From contig NC_057383.1 of NCBI RefSeq assembly GCF_016906535.1, positions 868,001-932,000 of the forward strand: DNA of 64,000 bases, in the 5' to 3' direction. The stretch comes from Rhizoctonia solani. Lineage: Eukaryota; Basidiomycota; Agaricomycetes; Cantharellales; Ceratobasidiaceae. The position numbers were made by a program, and so were the translations under genes. This document shows positions 36,501 to 48,491 of the stretch, one piece after another. The notes below the pieces were generated by a model. It made no database searches. It was not told the origin of the DNA and was given only the letters and a program-made list of their open reading frames with translations. The stretch's first letter is position 1. Every line of letters begins with the position of its first letter.

Positions 36501-39489
36501 TATGAATTCGTTGTGGCAATACCGTACTCACAGAAGGTTTCAGAGTGCTCAGGAGACTCTGCTCGGTGATTGCCCTGACATCTGCTCGCAGTGCTTGGCG
36601 AAGTCCCGGATACAATATGCACCAAACATCAGTGGGCGGCAGAAGCTTTGTTGAAGAGGCAATGAATGCAATAGCACCTTGGTTTCCTGTTAGATGGTCG
36701 TTCCGGCTACCTACCCCAGGACCTACCTTGCCTGACCCATATGCTCGGGTGATAGAGGAACGGAACAGTAGCACTAAGCAGTTCCCAGATACGCATCTTC
36801 TGGAATAGTCCCAATTCTGAAAGGCTCGTAAGCGACGAAAGTACTTTGTATACCACAGTTTCTTCCACATCTGCAGGTGTATTAGCTAATATAATTACCT
36901 TCCTGGCTCATTACTCACCCGAAAGGGCCTGAATCATCAATGGAAGGATATATTCCTCCAAACTACGAGCACCAACACACGCGGCAACTCCAACTATGCT
37001 ATCAAAGAACGCGTAGCGCAATAACCAATCTCGGCCATTTAAGTAGGTGATCATATGGCTCAAGAGTACATCGTTAGTTTTTTGGCGACCAAAAAAGACA
37101 CAGAGCGAAGAAATGTTGTGCAGAACAGCTCGTTTGACTGTACTCGCAGAGTCGACCAACGCGGTCGTGAGCACGTCTTGTACCGCCGAGTGAAGGTCTT
37201 GCAGACTGGCCTCATAAGGCATCTATCAAGGGGTTAACCAGGTGCCATACCAGTGCACACTATACTGACCTCAAAGGCCGTTTCATCGGTATCTTGGATA
37301 TCGCTAAGCTTGAATGTTCCATGTGCCTTGAGGGCTTGACCAAGCTCCAAATACCTTGACGCTGCATCAGCGAGAGGAGCAATACATTGCGCGAATGTGC
37401 ATCGGACAGATTCCTCTGAGTCCACAGCTAAGTGTCGGATATTGGGGAAGATATATTCCGGGAAGATAGATGTGTTGGAGGGTGTGATCACTGTGACTAG
37501 CATTAACTAACACCAGGACTTTAGCTGCCGAAGATCGCAGTCCAAGTATCGTAACCTACCACTTGAGTCATAGTTCTAATAGCAGCCGAGCGTACCACCG
37601 CGGCTTCGTCGTGTAACAGGTCAATAACATAAGGGATCAGCCTATCTAGTTTCGCCTCATCTGTTAAATGAACTGCAAGAGCCAGCAACAAATCAAGACC
37701 ACGTAGTTTCGAACTCGGGATGACGCAGTTCCTAATGTTTGAGCAAACAAGTGAAAGGACAATGAGGGCAGGTCCATCTAGAAGGGGGTTAGAATGCCTT
37801 CCTGCCACCCGAGATGATTAATCAGCACTTGCCTTCGTACGCTGCGCGTTGATTAGCCAGTAAATCTCCTTGTAATCGGCTAACTCGTTTAGGGATGCTT
37901 AACTCGACGGGAAACATATCCTACTCATTGCTTCAGTAGATGATGTGCTAGACCGGATGTCATACGTACCCGGAAGGGCGTAGTACGAGTTCGAGAGACG
38001 ACCTTATCTGGCCGCTTCTCGGACTCTTCGTTGGTCCTCTCCGCAATTAAATGGGGCTCCAACATTGCGAATTCGTTCCATAACTGGTCGATGCGGGAGT
38101 CTGACTCATTTGGGAGTGCGCTTTCATATGAGGTAGTTTCTACTCCAGTCGTCGTTGGCACAGTGGGAGTCGCCCCTAAACCAGGGGGCGAGGTGTGCAT
38201 TTCTGGCGCATTAGGGGTATGCAATGGCTTGGCGTCAAAAACGGAGGGGCTAGATATTTCGTTTACTCCAGCCACGTATTCGTGTAAAAACGAGTAGAAA
38301 GATTCTGGAAATACGCTTCCACGGTATGTCTCTAAAGCAATTGCGAAACTTGGCCGAGCTTCAGGGTCAAGCGCGATCATACTCAGCACAAGCGCCTGTG
38401 GTGAGATCAGTCAAAATGATGGCTGCAGAATTAGAAGAGCGTACCTTTACTCCAGGGTCTTCCAGTCCAGCCAAATGAGTTTCAGCATTGATTTCCTTGT
38501 CTCGATATTTATAGAGCTGGGCCAGAGTGAATGTAGGCGTTCCCTCAGTGAATAGCTCAGCGATCACGCAGCCCATACTAAAGACGTCCATTGCCTCCGT
38601 GACATCAAAATCCCGCTGAATCTGACGTTCTCTTTCTGCTTTTTCAATTGAAATGTCAGATCCTGCTGCGTAAAAACGCTCGGGGGCAATATAGCATGTA
38701 CGACGCCCAGAGGAGTCGAAAAATAGGGCAAAATCCGAGGGATCATCCTCGGGAAGGTATGTGGGCTTGCTAGACGCGAAATCGGTGATATAAATCCAAT
38801 TATAAGAGGTAACCAGTACGTTTTCGGATTTGATATCTCCATGGGGAGCCTATCACCTTATTAGAATTTTAGACATGATATCAAGTCAACTTACCCCTCG
38901 TGCATGAGCGTCTTTCATTCCACACAGGAGTTGAAATGCAATCCATTTCTTCTCTATTGGGCTCAGGAATGGCCGAGTGCTATCCAATAATATTAGTTGA
39001 TTGCCAGCTTAGTTTCGCAAGAGGACTTGCCTGATTCGGTCGTACAGATTGCTGGCAAGCCATTGCCTTATCACATAGCCAGCTTTATCCGATTCAACAA
39101 ACGCTTGATAGGTATAAACGTTTGGTATATCGGCCAGTTTGTCCCTAAAGCCTGTGATAATACATCAATGAAGTCTGACAAGGACCAACTGGGATACATA
39201 CTTCTCAGCCTTGCCTTGTGGTCACGAAGCGTTAAATCCGCGCTGGGTTTGATGAATACCTTGATGACAAGCGGTCCATTTCTATGACGCCCTCGAACGG
39301 TTTTCAAGAATCGCGCCGAACCTACACTAACGCCACACAATGGATGGTCAGCGGCTTGAGAAACAAGAGAAAGACCATATATAGTACATACCTCTTCTCG
39401 TAAACAATGTCAGGTCCGAGCTCACTCACATAGCTATCGAGAGCCCCTCCGGGCCGGTTGTTGAATTGGCCAGATACACTATTTCCCAT
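33573..39489 (-). CDS. VPS15: VPS15 (PIK3R4)-type protein kinase, regulatory subunit of the class III PI3-kinase
   Basis: Start ATG 39489-39487, stop TAG 33575-33573, many short introns, roughly 1,600 residues. It begins MGNSVSGQF, an N-myristoylation signal as in other Vps15 proteins. The kinase domain shows VIKVFIKP, HGDIKSENVLVTSYNW, TDFASSKPTYLPEDDPSDFA and RRTCYIAPERFY, all characteristic of this family. HEAT-type helices follow (for example AIRTMTQV, FPNIRHLAVDSEESVRCTFA and DSASTVKRAVLHNISSLC). A long low-complexity linker (about 35310-36070) leads to C-terminal WD40 blades (ISCSEDRTVKVWD and GHTDAITALACVD, ending in GALKVFKME). Vps15 anchors and activates Vps34 for autophagy and endosomal sorting on membranes. 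The kinase-domain intron 39030-38980 has a GC donor (GCAAGT). No frame break was noticed, though I did not verify every junction. Confidence 0.93.
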
Positions 39490-39749
39490 GGCCCACTGGA
39501 CGGAACGGATGGTCGGGTGGTGGAGGCGCGCTATGTGCACGTGATTACCCCATAACTTGATCGAACCGCTATGAACTGATAATATGTGTACGCGAGACAG
39601 ACTGCGATCGGAGAGTCCAACTATGATAAGTATATAGGTCTCACGTTGTCGGGCTCATAAATGCTTGGCGGTGATCTTGAATGCATATCGACGGCTCAGC
39701 CAGTACTGACGCCAAGCGACTATAGTTTTGCTTCATTAGAGATGAACAA

Positions 39750-39832
39750 GGCTTCGTAGTGTAGCGGTTATCACTCAAGATTTTGAGCTTACCTCGCCTT
39801 CTTGTAACCCCGGTTCGAATCCGGGCGAGGCC
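39750..39832 (+). tRNA. tRNA-Gln (UUG) with a 12-nt intron
   Basis: Full cloverleaf. The acceptor stem is GGCTTCG (39750-39756) with CGAGGCC (39826-39832), including one G-T pair. The D stem is GTG/CAC. The anticodon stem is CAAGA (39776-39780) with TCTTG (39800-39804). The T arm is CCCGG-TTCGAAT-CCGGG (39809-39825). The loop reads T-T-TTG-A-(intron)-T, with anticodon TTG at 39783-39785 and an intron at 39787-39798 in the canonical place after base 37. The A/B boxes and overall sequence resemble yeast tRNA-Gln(UUG). It lies 260 bp upstream of the VPS15 start on the opposite strand. Confidence 0.93.
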
Positions 39833-40162
39833 TCGCTTTTTGCTCGACATTAAAAGTAGCAAAATGCCATTTGAACTGCATATAACAATGACCAGGCGGG
39901 ACGCGCAAATTTTTGCAAAGGATAATTCAAGTTTGTTATCGGTCCAGAGAGGGACATATTGCGCCGACGGTTACGTTCATTGATCATTTATGCCCATTGA
40001 TATTGTACAAATGTATTGTGCAGAAGAAACCCGTTACAGAATCCACTATAAAAAGCGACTACAGGATTGGAACCGCATAGTATATTCATCGAAAAAATTA
40101 TATACCACAGCATAGCCTTAATACCGTCTACGAACCGAAAATACGGTGCATGCACCCGTTGC

Positions 40163-41973
40163 TTAATCGCTAAAGTACTCAGACTCTGAACCGTCCTCGG
40201 GAGACATGACCCGCCGTCTGGATAAACTCCGACCTCGAGGAGGCTCTCCTTCGTCACGACTCCATCCTCCCCATCGTTCAGCAGCAGATCGTCTGCCTGC
40301 AACCCGTACCGGCGGCTCGTCATCATCGTCATCGTCTGAAACTATATCGATAACAACGTTGGGATTCACGCTGGCCTCGTCTTCTTCGTCATCGTCTTCG
40401 TCGTCGGCTTCTTCGGCCGTTTCAGGTAAAGTCTCGGTTTCGGCAGAACGACCACGACGGCCACGACCAGGGAGGAAGTCGTCTTCTTCTTCATCGTCTT
40501 CGTCGTCATCGCTCAGGTCAGAGCTGGAATGTGAACGTGAACGCGAATATGAATGGACCGGGGCTGGGGCTGGGGCTGGGGCTGGGGACGATCGGAACCC
40601 GCGAGCACTGTGGTACCCCGTGTCTTCCTGTTCATCTTCCGAATCCGAGCCCGCATAATGGTGAAAGTATGCGGCAGGAGGTGGGCGCGGAAGCTCCGAA
40701 TCGTCGATGAATGAATCGTCCTCGTCGTCATCCTCATCATACGACTCGTATACTCGGCCGCGAGGAGGGTAATCAAAGACAGGAGCCACTTCATCCCCGT
40801 AGACACTCAAACCACTGCCAGCATTGCTTCCCTCGTCACCATAAAGGGTACCCCCGTACAAGCTTCCTCCGCCATTATATATGCTCCTCGGTTCGTCGTC
40901 GAAAACGCTGACACTGCCGTCGTCGCTCCCAAAGGCGGTATCCCCGCTCGCGTCTGAGAACGCGAGCCCACAGCCTACGCATTCTCCATCCCAGATTTCG
41001 TAGAAACAGGCTGGGCAGCGACGAACGCCGTCCTCATCGTCGCGCATAGCACGAGGGGGTGGGGGTCGGAATATATCGCCCCAAGGATCTGCCGGTGCAT
41101 CGCTATTCGAAAGGGATGGAACGGGAGGTTGAGGGTGAAGAGTAGCGACGACCCCTCCGAGGCCGTACACCTCGACTGGGCGAGAGATCACTAGTCCTCG
41201 GCAGTGTGGGCAAGTTTTGCGTTTTGGTCTCGGTCGCTCGTCTGGGTGGTCGGCAGCACCTGGGGGTGGAGAGGTAAACCAGCTAATCAAACATCCTTGG
41301 CATGCCATGTGACCACACGGTACGACTCTAAAAAAAGTTCAGAAAAGAGAGTCGCTGCAGACTTTGGGCTTACACAAATGGCTTCCATAATGGATCAAGA
41401 CAGACAGGACAATGGACAGAATTTTGCACAGTCTCGATGGTGCTCTCGTGGCGAGAAATGATCTAGTCAAGGATGTGAATAAAGATGGGCAAACATTGGT
41501 AGATCACGAACCTGATCCTTCTGTTCAAGCTGGCTACGCAAACGGTCAATTTCTTCTTGCAATTCCTGTTCTTTGATATTGACAATGGGTGTCTCTGGTA
41601 TCGGAACGTCTTTTGGAGAGGCCGGAGAGGAGCCATGAACTGTGGAAGCAATTTCTAGAATAGATGTATCTAACTGGATCTGTGAAAGCGCCGCGTTTGC
41701 CAGAGCGCCTTGTTTGGAGGTGCCGATAAACAAGTCGTCGGCTGCCTGGGCAAGAGACATCAGAGTTCTTTTTGGTGTTTTTTCTCTCCACTTTCCCTTG
41801 AGCCAGGAGGCACGGGTTCTGTCTCTGAGTCTGTTGACTTCGTCGTTTGAGTGGTTGGTGGGAAGAGGCGACTCGCCACCGTTTCGTGCACGCTTTTCAG
41901 GGCCATCAGTACGGTCTTCAGACGGAATGCGGGGTCGCTTTGCCTTGGACTTTCTGTTTCGTGCTGCCGGCAT
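40163..41973 (-). CDS. RING-finger protein, probable E3 ubiquitin ligase
   Basis: Three exons, 41973-41512, 41462-41374 and 41327-40163, sum to 571 residues in phase. The N-terminus is basic (RKSKAKRPRIPSEDRTDGPE) and followed by a coiled coil (QELQEEIDRLRSQLEQKD). A C3HC4-type RING follows: CPVCLDPLW, CGHMACQGC and CPHCRG, with a long insert before the last pair. A second Cys cluster, RRCPACFYEIWDGECVGCGL, looks like a small zinc ribbon. The last 250 residues are extremely acidic (Asp/Glu/Ser runs) with Pro-Ala repeats. RING proteins recruit E2 enzymes to ubiquitinate substrates; the coiled-coil-RING order suggests a CHFR/RNF-like E3, which is inference. It is divergent from NAP1, with about 175 bp between start codons. 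Confidence 0.85.
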
Positions 41974-42147
41974 CGTAGCAGGCCCGCGCCAGTATAACAG
42001 AAGTGGTCGTGAACAAACTAATGGCGACCATTACATAATACCTGCTTGCGTAATCCCACCAAGCGCCGATGAGATTTGCTAATCAGGTGGGTTTGACCGC
42101 GTCGCCCTGTGCCGCACTTGGATTCATTTTCGTTCATCGACCACGCC

Positions 42148-44052
42148 ATGTCCAACTCGGGTGCTCGAGACATTGCTGGGGCCGGGGGTGCCTCTCAAAG
42201 CAAGACGGCCCCAACTCCAGTCAACACTCCCCTGAACAACGCTCCTATTTCCCAGGGTGAGCATATATTCCCATTGTGGAGCCGTCGGTGGCTTATGCGT
42301 CGCGTATAGGCCTTTCTCGCCCTACGGTCCCGGAGACCATCGATGAAGATGCGGATATGGCCGACGACGTTGAGGAGGGTGCTGCCGACCCAACCGCTCA
42401 GGCAATCTATAACCTTGTTTCGGGTGCGTGTGATATTAATTTTGTAGTCGATTGGGGAGATTAACCTGGGAAATTTTCGCAAACCCTATCCATGCATAGG
42501 CCGCCTCGCTGGTCTCGTCGGCCGGTCATCCGGATATGTAGAAAGCTTGCCCCCATCGGTCAAGCGTCGCGTCGAGGGGCTCAAGGGGGTTCAGGACAAA
42601 CAAACCGAGCTAGAAGCGAAACTGAAACGCGAAATGTTCGAGCTTGAGAAGAAGGTGCGTGTTTTCGTCATTTTTTGGAAATTTTCAACGAGCCTTAAAC
42701 GCGCTTTGTTTTTTTTTTTGGCGCTATAGTACCTTGAATTATACACGCCACTTTATGAACGGCGTCGGGCTATCCTGGCTGGAGATGCGGAACCCACAGA
42801 TGAGGAAGTGGCAGCCGGTGAAGCCATCACGGCCGAGGACAAGGAGGAAGAGGAGGATGAAGATGACGAACTTGCCCAGTCCTTGGCCAAGCTTTCGACC
42901 AAGAAACGCAAGGAAGAGCCAGAAGAGGTCAAGGAGCCTGATACCCCAACAAAGGGCATTCCTCAATTCTGGCTTACCGCTCTCAGAAATCACATCGAGC
43001 TTCAACAGTTGATTACCGAACGCGATGAAGAGGCACTCGCTAGTCTGATAGACGTCAAGTAAGTACAACAATGATACCATCACCCTCTATGCTCATTGCT
43101 GATGAAACGCCGAATAGATTGGAGTATATCACCGAGCCGGCTCTAGGATATAAGCTTACCTTTGTGTTTGAAGAGAATTCGTTCTTCGAGAACAAGGAAT
43201 TGACCAAGAGCTATTATTACCAGGTCAGTCTCTCGCAATTTCACGGATACTGTTTTAACGATAGTATCCCAACAGAAAGAGCTTGGTTATGGTGGAGAAT
43301 ACATGTACGCGCGAGCAGAGGGCACAAAGATCAAATGGAAAGAAGAGAAGGATCTCACCAAGACTGTCGAGATCAAGAAGCAGCGCAACAAGAGTGGGGC
43401 CCAGTTCAATTTCATTTATATGCGCATACAGCTTATTTTTACTTTGTCATAAACAGACACAAACCGTACCCGCCTCGTCCGTCGTACCCAGGCCGTTCCA
43501 TCCTTCTTTGATTTCTTCTCCCCTCCTGTTCCCCCTTCATCCGATCCTGAGTTGATCGAGGCTGGGTTCGCTGTCGACGGCGACGAGCTTGAAGAGAAGG
43601 AGCTCGAAGAACTTGAAGAAAAGTTGGAATTGGATTATCAACTTGGAGAAGATTTCAAGGAAAAGGTAAGTTTTCGCTCTATTCATTTTGTTGTTTTGGT
43701 TGGGAATGTATTGGATGGGATGAATACCCGGTTTCCTTATCCAACTATCCTCTATTTCGCACCATTGACCTCACCACGTTACTAAATACTCTTTCATATA
43801 GATTATTCCTCGTGCTGTCGACTTTTTTACCGGCAAAGCGCTACGCTTTGAGCCCCAGTTTTCAGACGTGGAAGAAGAAGAGTCAGATGTAAGATTTATC
43901 TCCCAGGCTGGCGAATCTCCTCTAATATCTTCTCGCAGGAGGACGAAGACGAGGACGACAGTGACTCGGACGCCGGCCAGCCTCGACGTGCGCCCGCTGC
44001 TCCCAAGAAGAAGGGCGAAGCAGAAAAGGCCGAAGAGTGCAAGAACCAGTAA
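42148..44052 (+). CDS. NAP1: NAP1 nucleosome assembly protein (histone chaperone)
   Basis: Nine exons (42148-42256, 42310-42423, 42500-42654, 42730-43058, 43118-43223, 43276-43393, 43457-43665, 43802-43888, 43939-44052) sum to 446 residues in phase. The NAP fold is plain: long dimerisation helix (EAKLKREMFELEKKYLELY), PLYERRRAI, GIPQFWLTALRNH, YKLTFVFEENSFFENKELTK, the accessory Lys-rich segment, VPSFFDFFSPP and DYQLGEDFKEKIIPRAVDFF, then a Glu/Asp-rich tail. NAP1 carries H2A-H2B between cytoplasm and nucleus and aids nucleosome assembly. The extreme C-terminus is EECKNQ, resembling the CaaX-type ending of animal NAP1L1. It shares a short divergent promoter with the RING gene. Confidence 0.96.
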
Positions 44053-44498
44053 TTCTGATGCTTACATGTATGGCTCCTTACTGAAAGAGTTTCCTGTCGT
44101 ATAACGGGGGAGAAATAGTGGGCTCATTTCTGCATATGTGAATCAGTATCTATTGGAAGATGTTCACATTAATGGGAAAGAGTTTCTGAAGAATATTTGT
44201 GTTGGGTTCTACTTGTCTGTACTCGGGTGGATCATTGTGGTCGTCTTGGAGTGTATTTCCAGTAAAATGTTTATCTTTCATGTTTCAAGCTGTGGTTTTC
44301 TACATTTAATTGAGGTTCGTAATCTCCTATGGGCGCGCGAGACAATGGGAGGAATCATTTTTTCATTAGAAATGGGTCAAGTAAACGCCCAGCGGCTTGT
44401 AGATTCCTTTTTCGTTGCGTTCGAATCCACCCATAATCTACTACGTTCCAATCCTGATCCTACCCCACTAAGTACATCTACCGAGCGTTTTCCCAAAG

Positions 44499-46154
44499 AT
44501 GATCGACGAACTTAGGAGTGCAAGCAACCGACTTCGAGCAGCACTCGATCACTACGTCCGTATCTGTTCCCAAGTCCAAGACGTCTGTTTACAAGGGCTT
44601 GACCCAGAAAACGTGACCTCTGACTATATTGAGCAAGTCGACCGGGAACTAGGTCTTATTGAGTCCTATGACGTGAAAATGCAGCTTGCCAAAACGGCAA
44701 TCAAGGTCACCCGTAATTACGCGCTCGACGCCGTTCCTATCAACCGTTTCCCGATTGAACTTCTTGGGCGCATATTCGAAATGGCTCGCGACGTCGAGCC
44801 CCGTTGCATAGACGAAGTGGTTCTCGTTTGTTCCCGGTGGCGCAATATTGCTCTCGCTATTCCTTCACTTTGGACCCGCATCGATCTACACCCCTCGTTA
44901 TGTAAATCGTTTTACCCTTCGCTCAACCGCGCTCAATCACATATCTCCCGCTCGAGTACGCTACCGCTAGATATTCACATTTCGGCCTTGCCGGAACCGA
45001 GTCCGAATGGCTTATGTACAACGGAGGGATACCATGAAAACTCGATGGTGGGCTTATGCGCAGTTGCTGCACCCCGTGTGGGATCTTTGGAGCTCAACTT
45101 GCAGGAATTCAACCTCAACGATTTGTCGAATGCAAATTATCCCGCAATCGCTAGCCTCTTTTTGAAGTGCAGCCCTGGTTCGTTCACTAAGATCGTTACT
45201 TCTTGCGGATTTTTTGGATTTTTTGTCCCGGATCGCGAGCAGACGAACGCCGGAATGTGGACAATGAAACTACCGGTAGAGCATGCCCATCTTGAAACTG
45301 TATTGGCCTCTGTAAACGTATTGGACCTGACTGGGCTCTATCCCCCTTGGACAAGTCGGGCGTACCATGACCTTGTCGAGCTGCGGTTAACTGGCTCATC
45401 TGTAGGTCAGAGTTCGATCCCCGAGTGGCAGCTCATCAACATTCTCAAGTCCAGTCCCAAACTCCGTGTTTTGTTGAGTAACATAAATGTTACTTCTCGA
45501 ATAGCAGAATATTTGGATGTCTCCGTATCCCTTCCCGATCTTGAGATGTTACAAGTTGATGCTGAGCCGGTTCAGGAGAACAAGTTTGGGCACCTTGAAT
45601 TAGTCAGGTTTATTGTGCCCGGCCCCCGGCCACTGAACTTGGTCTTGCAGTGTGCCGACATGCAGCTCTCAGAATCGTCCTGGGAACACACTAAGGCGTT
45701 TCTTGAGCGCGCAAACGTAGAGAAGCTTTATTTGGACTCGGTCCGTCATCCTCTTAGCATACTCCCCTCAACCCCTCACCTCAAGACCTTGATTTTGGCA
45801 CATTGCATGTCTTTCCCCTTGGACCAGCCAGAACCTGTTGAAACTTCTGGCCAACAAGACGCTGACTCAACTATGTACCCCCGACTAAACCTCTGTGCTG
45901 TAGTAGACAGCCCATTGTCGTTGAACGAATTCAAGCCTTTAGCCCAGCATTGCAGAGTCCGCTCTCTGAGAGTTTATCGAAACCGCTTTTATAGGGACAT
46001 TCAAACTGACAGGCAAGAAATTGATACAGAAACTGTCATGAGGGAACTTTCAGAAGCGTGTCCAGACATCAAGATTGCACATGACGTACAGATAGCCTTA
46101 CGGTTTGGGGACCTTGCATTCAATTATGACTTTTGCGTAAGTAATAACATTTAA
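44499..46154 (+). CDS. F-box-like protein with degenerate leucine-rich repeats
   Basis: Single-exon ORF of 551 residues. An N-terminal helical segment (ELRSASNRLRAALDHYVRIC) precedes an F-box-like motif, INRFPIELLGRIFEMARD, followed by VVLVCSRWRNIALAIPSLWT. The rest is a series of Leu-rich segments (LETVLASVNVLDLTGLYPPW, LRVLLSNINV, VEKLYLDSV, LKTLILAHC) typical of the expanded F-box/LRR proteins of Agaricomycetes. F-box proteins connect substrates to SCF ubiquitin ligases through Skp1. The substrate is unknown. No intron or frame break. Confidence 0.88.
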   Translation: MIDELRSASNRLRAALDHYVRICSQVQDVCLQGLDPENVTSDYIEQVDRELGLIESYDVKMQLAKTAIKVTRNYALDAVPINRFPIELLGRIFEMARDVEPRCIDEVVLVCSRWRNIALAIPSLWTRIDLHPSLCKSFYPSLNRAQSHISRSSTLPLDIHISALPEPSPNGLCTTEGYHENSMVGLCAVAAPRVGSLELNLQEFNLNDLSNANYPAIASLFLKCSPGSFTKIVTSCGFFGFFVPDREQTNAGMWTMKLPVEHAHLETVLASVNVLDLTGLYPPWTSRAYHDLVELRLTGSSVGQSSIPEWQLINILKSSPKLRVLLSNINVTSRIAEYLDVSVSLPDLEMLQVDAEPVQENKFGHLELVRFIVPGPRPLNLVLQCADMQLSESSWEHTKAFLERANVEKLYLDSVRHPLSILPSTPHLKTLILAHCMSFPLDQPEPVETSGQQDADSTMYPRLNLCAVVDSPLSLNEFKPLAQHCRVRSLRVYRNRFYRDIQTDRQEIDTETVMRELSEACPDIKIAHDVQIALRFGDLAFNYDFCVSNNI

Positions 46155-48491
46155 CTTTCGTTCTGGCTCTGATTCTGACTTATTACTGACAACCAGTGAT
46201 AAAAATTTGTCAATGATTCCTGCCTAATTATTTATTGTGTGGCCTCTTGTTTGTGTACACGGATGCCTCAGCATGAGTTTTACAACGTTGCAATGTAGAC
46301 CAGATATTATTGTATTGTTGGCCTTTCGTGACCTTCTACTGGGAAGAGATCGAGGTAGCCCGCGGTGTACTATAATACCATTTAGATTTAACCCAGTTGA
46401 TTGCTTTTTTCGGCCTGGCTAGAGAGGATAATGGGAGTGCACATACTTTGCTCTTTTGGTCGTTTAAGTACACGAAAAATAAAAGCATGTATAGCAGGAA
46501 CTTAACTATCGTCAGCGTACAATCTACCTCTTGAGCTCGGAAGGAATGCATAAAATATAGAGAATGTGCTAAGAGCTTTAATCTGCAAGAATTATAATTG
46601 AGATACTTTGGGACAGTAGAATATATATTCTACTGTCCCAAACATATGTACTTCTGCTAAATTACGCACCCTCCAACTAATAATCAATGAATAACACTAT
46701 TTGGAAGGTCGGGCTGTAAGAACTTGACCTTCTACTACAGCTCTGTCAAATCGACGTTGAACCAGATACACTTCCACTCAAACGTCATCAGTCTGATCAG
46801 CCTTTGAAGTATATCTCGTCCAAAAACATCAGCCTTTGCACCCACACATGGCGCGAGATAGTCTGGTCTCTTGCAACAGTGTCTGTAGATCATCAAACCA
46901 ATGTTTGGCTCTGCGGGCTCCTGGGTACGTGTACGCTGTGATTGGCTACACTTACAAGCACGGGGGGCAAAGGTATTCGCCCACTTTTTTTTCTACGCAA
47001 AGCTTCTTATATCATTTGCCCTGCACTTCAAGGGCCCCAGAGAGGCAATAAACTGTTCTGTAGACGAGTCCAATCACATGCATGGCGATCAGACGCATAA
47101 ATAGGGGTACGAGAGAAAAATGACACTCACAAAGTAGAAACCAGCAAAATTTACCATTGATGGAAATCGTGCTTGGGTGTATGGAGAACATGATAGGAGA
47201 CGAATAAGGATCTGACCATGGTTGAAAGCAGAGCCTAATTGCTTATGAACATCAGGGCGCTTGCCATATGTATTTGAACTAAACCTCGATCACTGCTAAC
47301 TTACCAGGGTTGACTGCTGACTTATTCAACTTTATTCATATGCTTTAATAGATAGTGGGATATTTTAAAAGAATCCGTCGCATATATGCATGTGCGAAGG
47401 GCTTCTGTCTCTGTAATCTGTTGTATGGTTTCCTTCTCGTGTGTATGGTATATGCTAGCACATATATAAATGTATCGGCTTGAAAATTACTATTGACATT
47501 GCGACGCCGTGCTGAAAACCGAATGGCCATCACATTTTGGGCGTTGTTACAATTATACCTCTACTTGGAAAAAGCTATGTATGATGCACTAAAGTGTCAT
47601 TTGAACATAGTCTAGTTGGTTACAAAACATACAAACAAGCGCCTTTTGCCCCAATTTGGTCGGAGGGCATAGCCACATACATGCCGCGTGCTTCGGGTCA
47701 CTCGGGTATGTCAATAACAGAAATACGCACAGCAGAAGCCTAATTACCAACACTGTATAACCAATCTCAGCATTTCGGGATAAGCACTGGATATAGAGAT
47801 TATCCTACGGGGTTAGATCCCCAAAAGGTATACCTGAGTCATACCGAATGCGGTAGGTCATGTATGCATTTCTCTTGAAAAATCAAAACATGCACTCTAA
47901 AACTAGCAGCTATTTGATGGTATTATTCCAACAGACTGAAGTGGAGCCTGTCGTTTTTAGCACACATGCACACCGCTTTTTGGAGATCAATTATACCATG
48001 TTTGTTCTCATTTAAATCATAACATTGAGCTTCCGGTAAGGCGTGCTCGTAGAACTCCAGTAGCAGTAGGTTTACGTTCGGCTTCTCTCCTATATACTTG
48101 CGCAAGAGTCCGATGGTTTATCGCATACTCGTGGAGTTTTGTTGAGGTTTCCAAAGCGCATTTGTCGGCACACAAAATAAATGGTGCGGCCTCATTTCCG
48201 TAAGCATCCAGGGATGGATTCATATCCATGATGGCTAGGCAATAACGACAACTGGAAAAGTCAACCAAGCCGACTGCGTCCAATGTATTACAGCCTCGTG
48301 GTCACTCAAATACGCTTCTCCGTATATATTAGGAAATCACAACAAGAAGCAATGCATCGTGGTTTACGAGTGGCCCGCGGGCATATTACTGCTAATATAC
48401 TAGCCTTCGCGCCAATGGTGTTATAAAGCCCATGCCCCGGGCAAAAGTGGGTAACCTTCCTTGCCTGTGCTGACCTCGACGTTTTCTGAGA
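46155..48491. other. Long intergenic region with a weak possible gene remnant
   Basis: AT-rich. It contains the palindrome at 46607-46642. On the minus strand 48283-47923, two adjacent frames read MDAVGLVDFSSCRYCLAIMD to NHRTLAQVYRREAERKP and then LLLLEFYEHALPEAQCYDLN to the stop. They could be one small gene with a frame break, but no family is recognised. Nothing else is supported. Confidence 0.35.
46607..46642. repeat. Perfect 36-bp palindrome
   Basis: TTTGGGACAGTAGAATAT is followed immediately by its exact reverse complement, 18 bp each side with no spacer. It lies about 450 bp downstream of the F-box gene stop. Confidence 0.95.

Noticed and set aside
39750..39832. Reading the tRNA as tRNA-Lys with anticodon TTT
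   Set aside because: That phase leaves the anticodon stem unpaired; the CAAGA/TCTTG stem fixes the anticodon as TTG and matches Gln identity.
40206..40911. Plus-strand Ser-rich and Arg-rich ORFs at 40206-40911
   Set aside because: Antisense of the Asp/Glu-rich tail of the RING protein, whose three exons are in phase.
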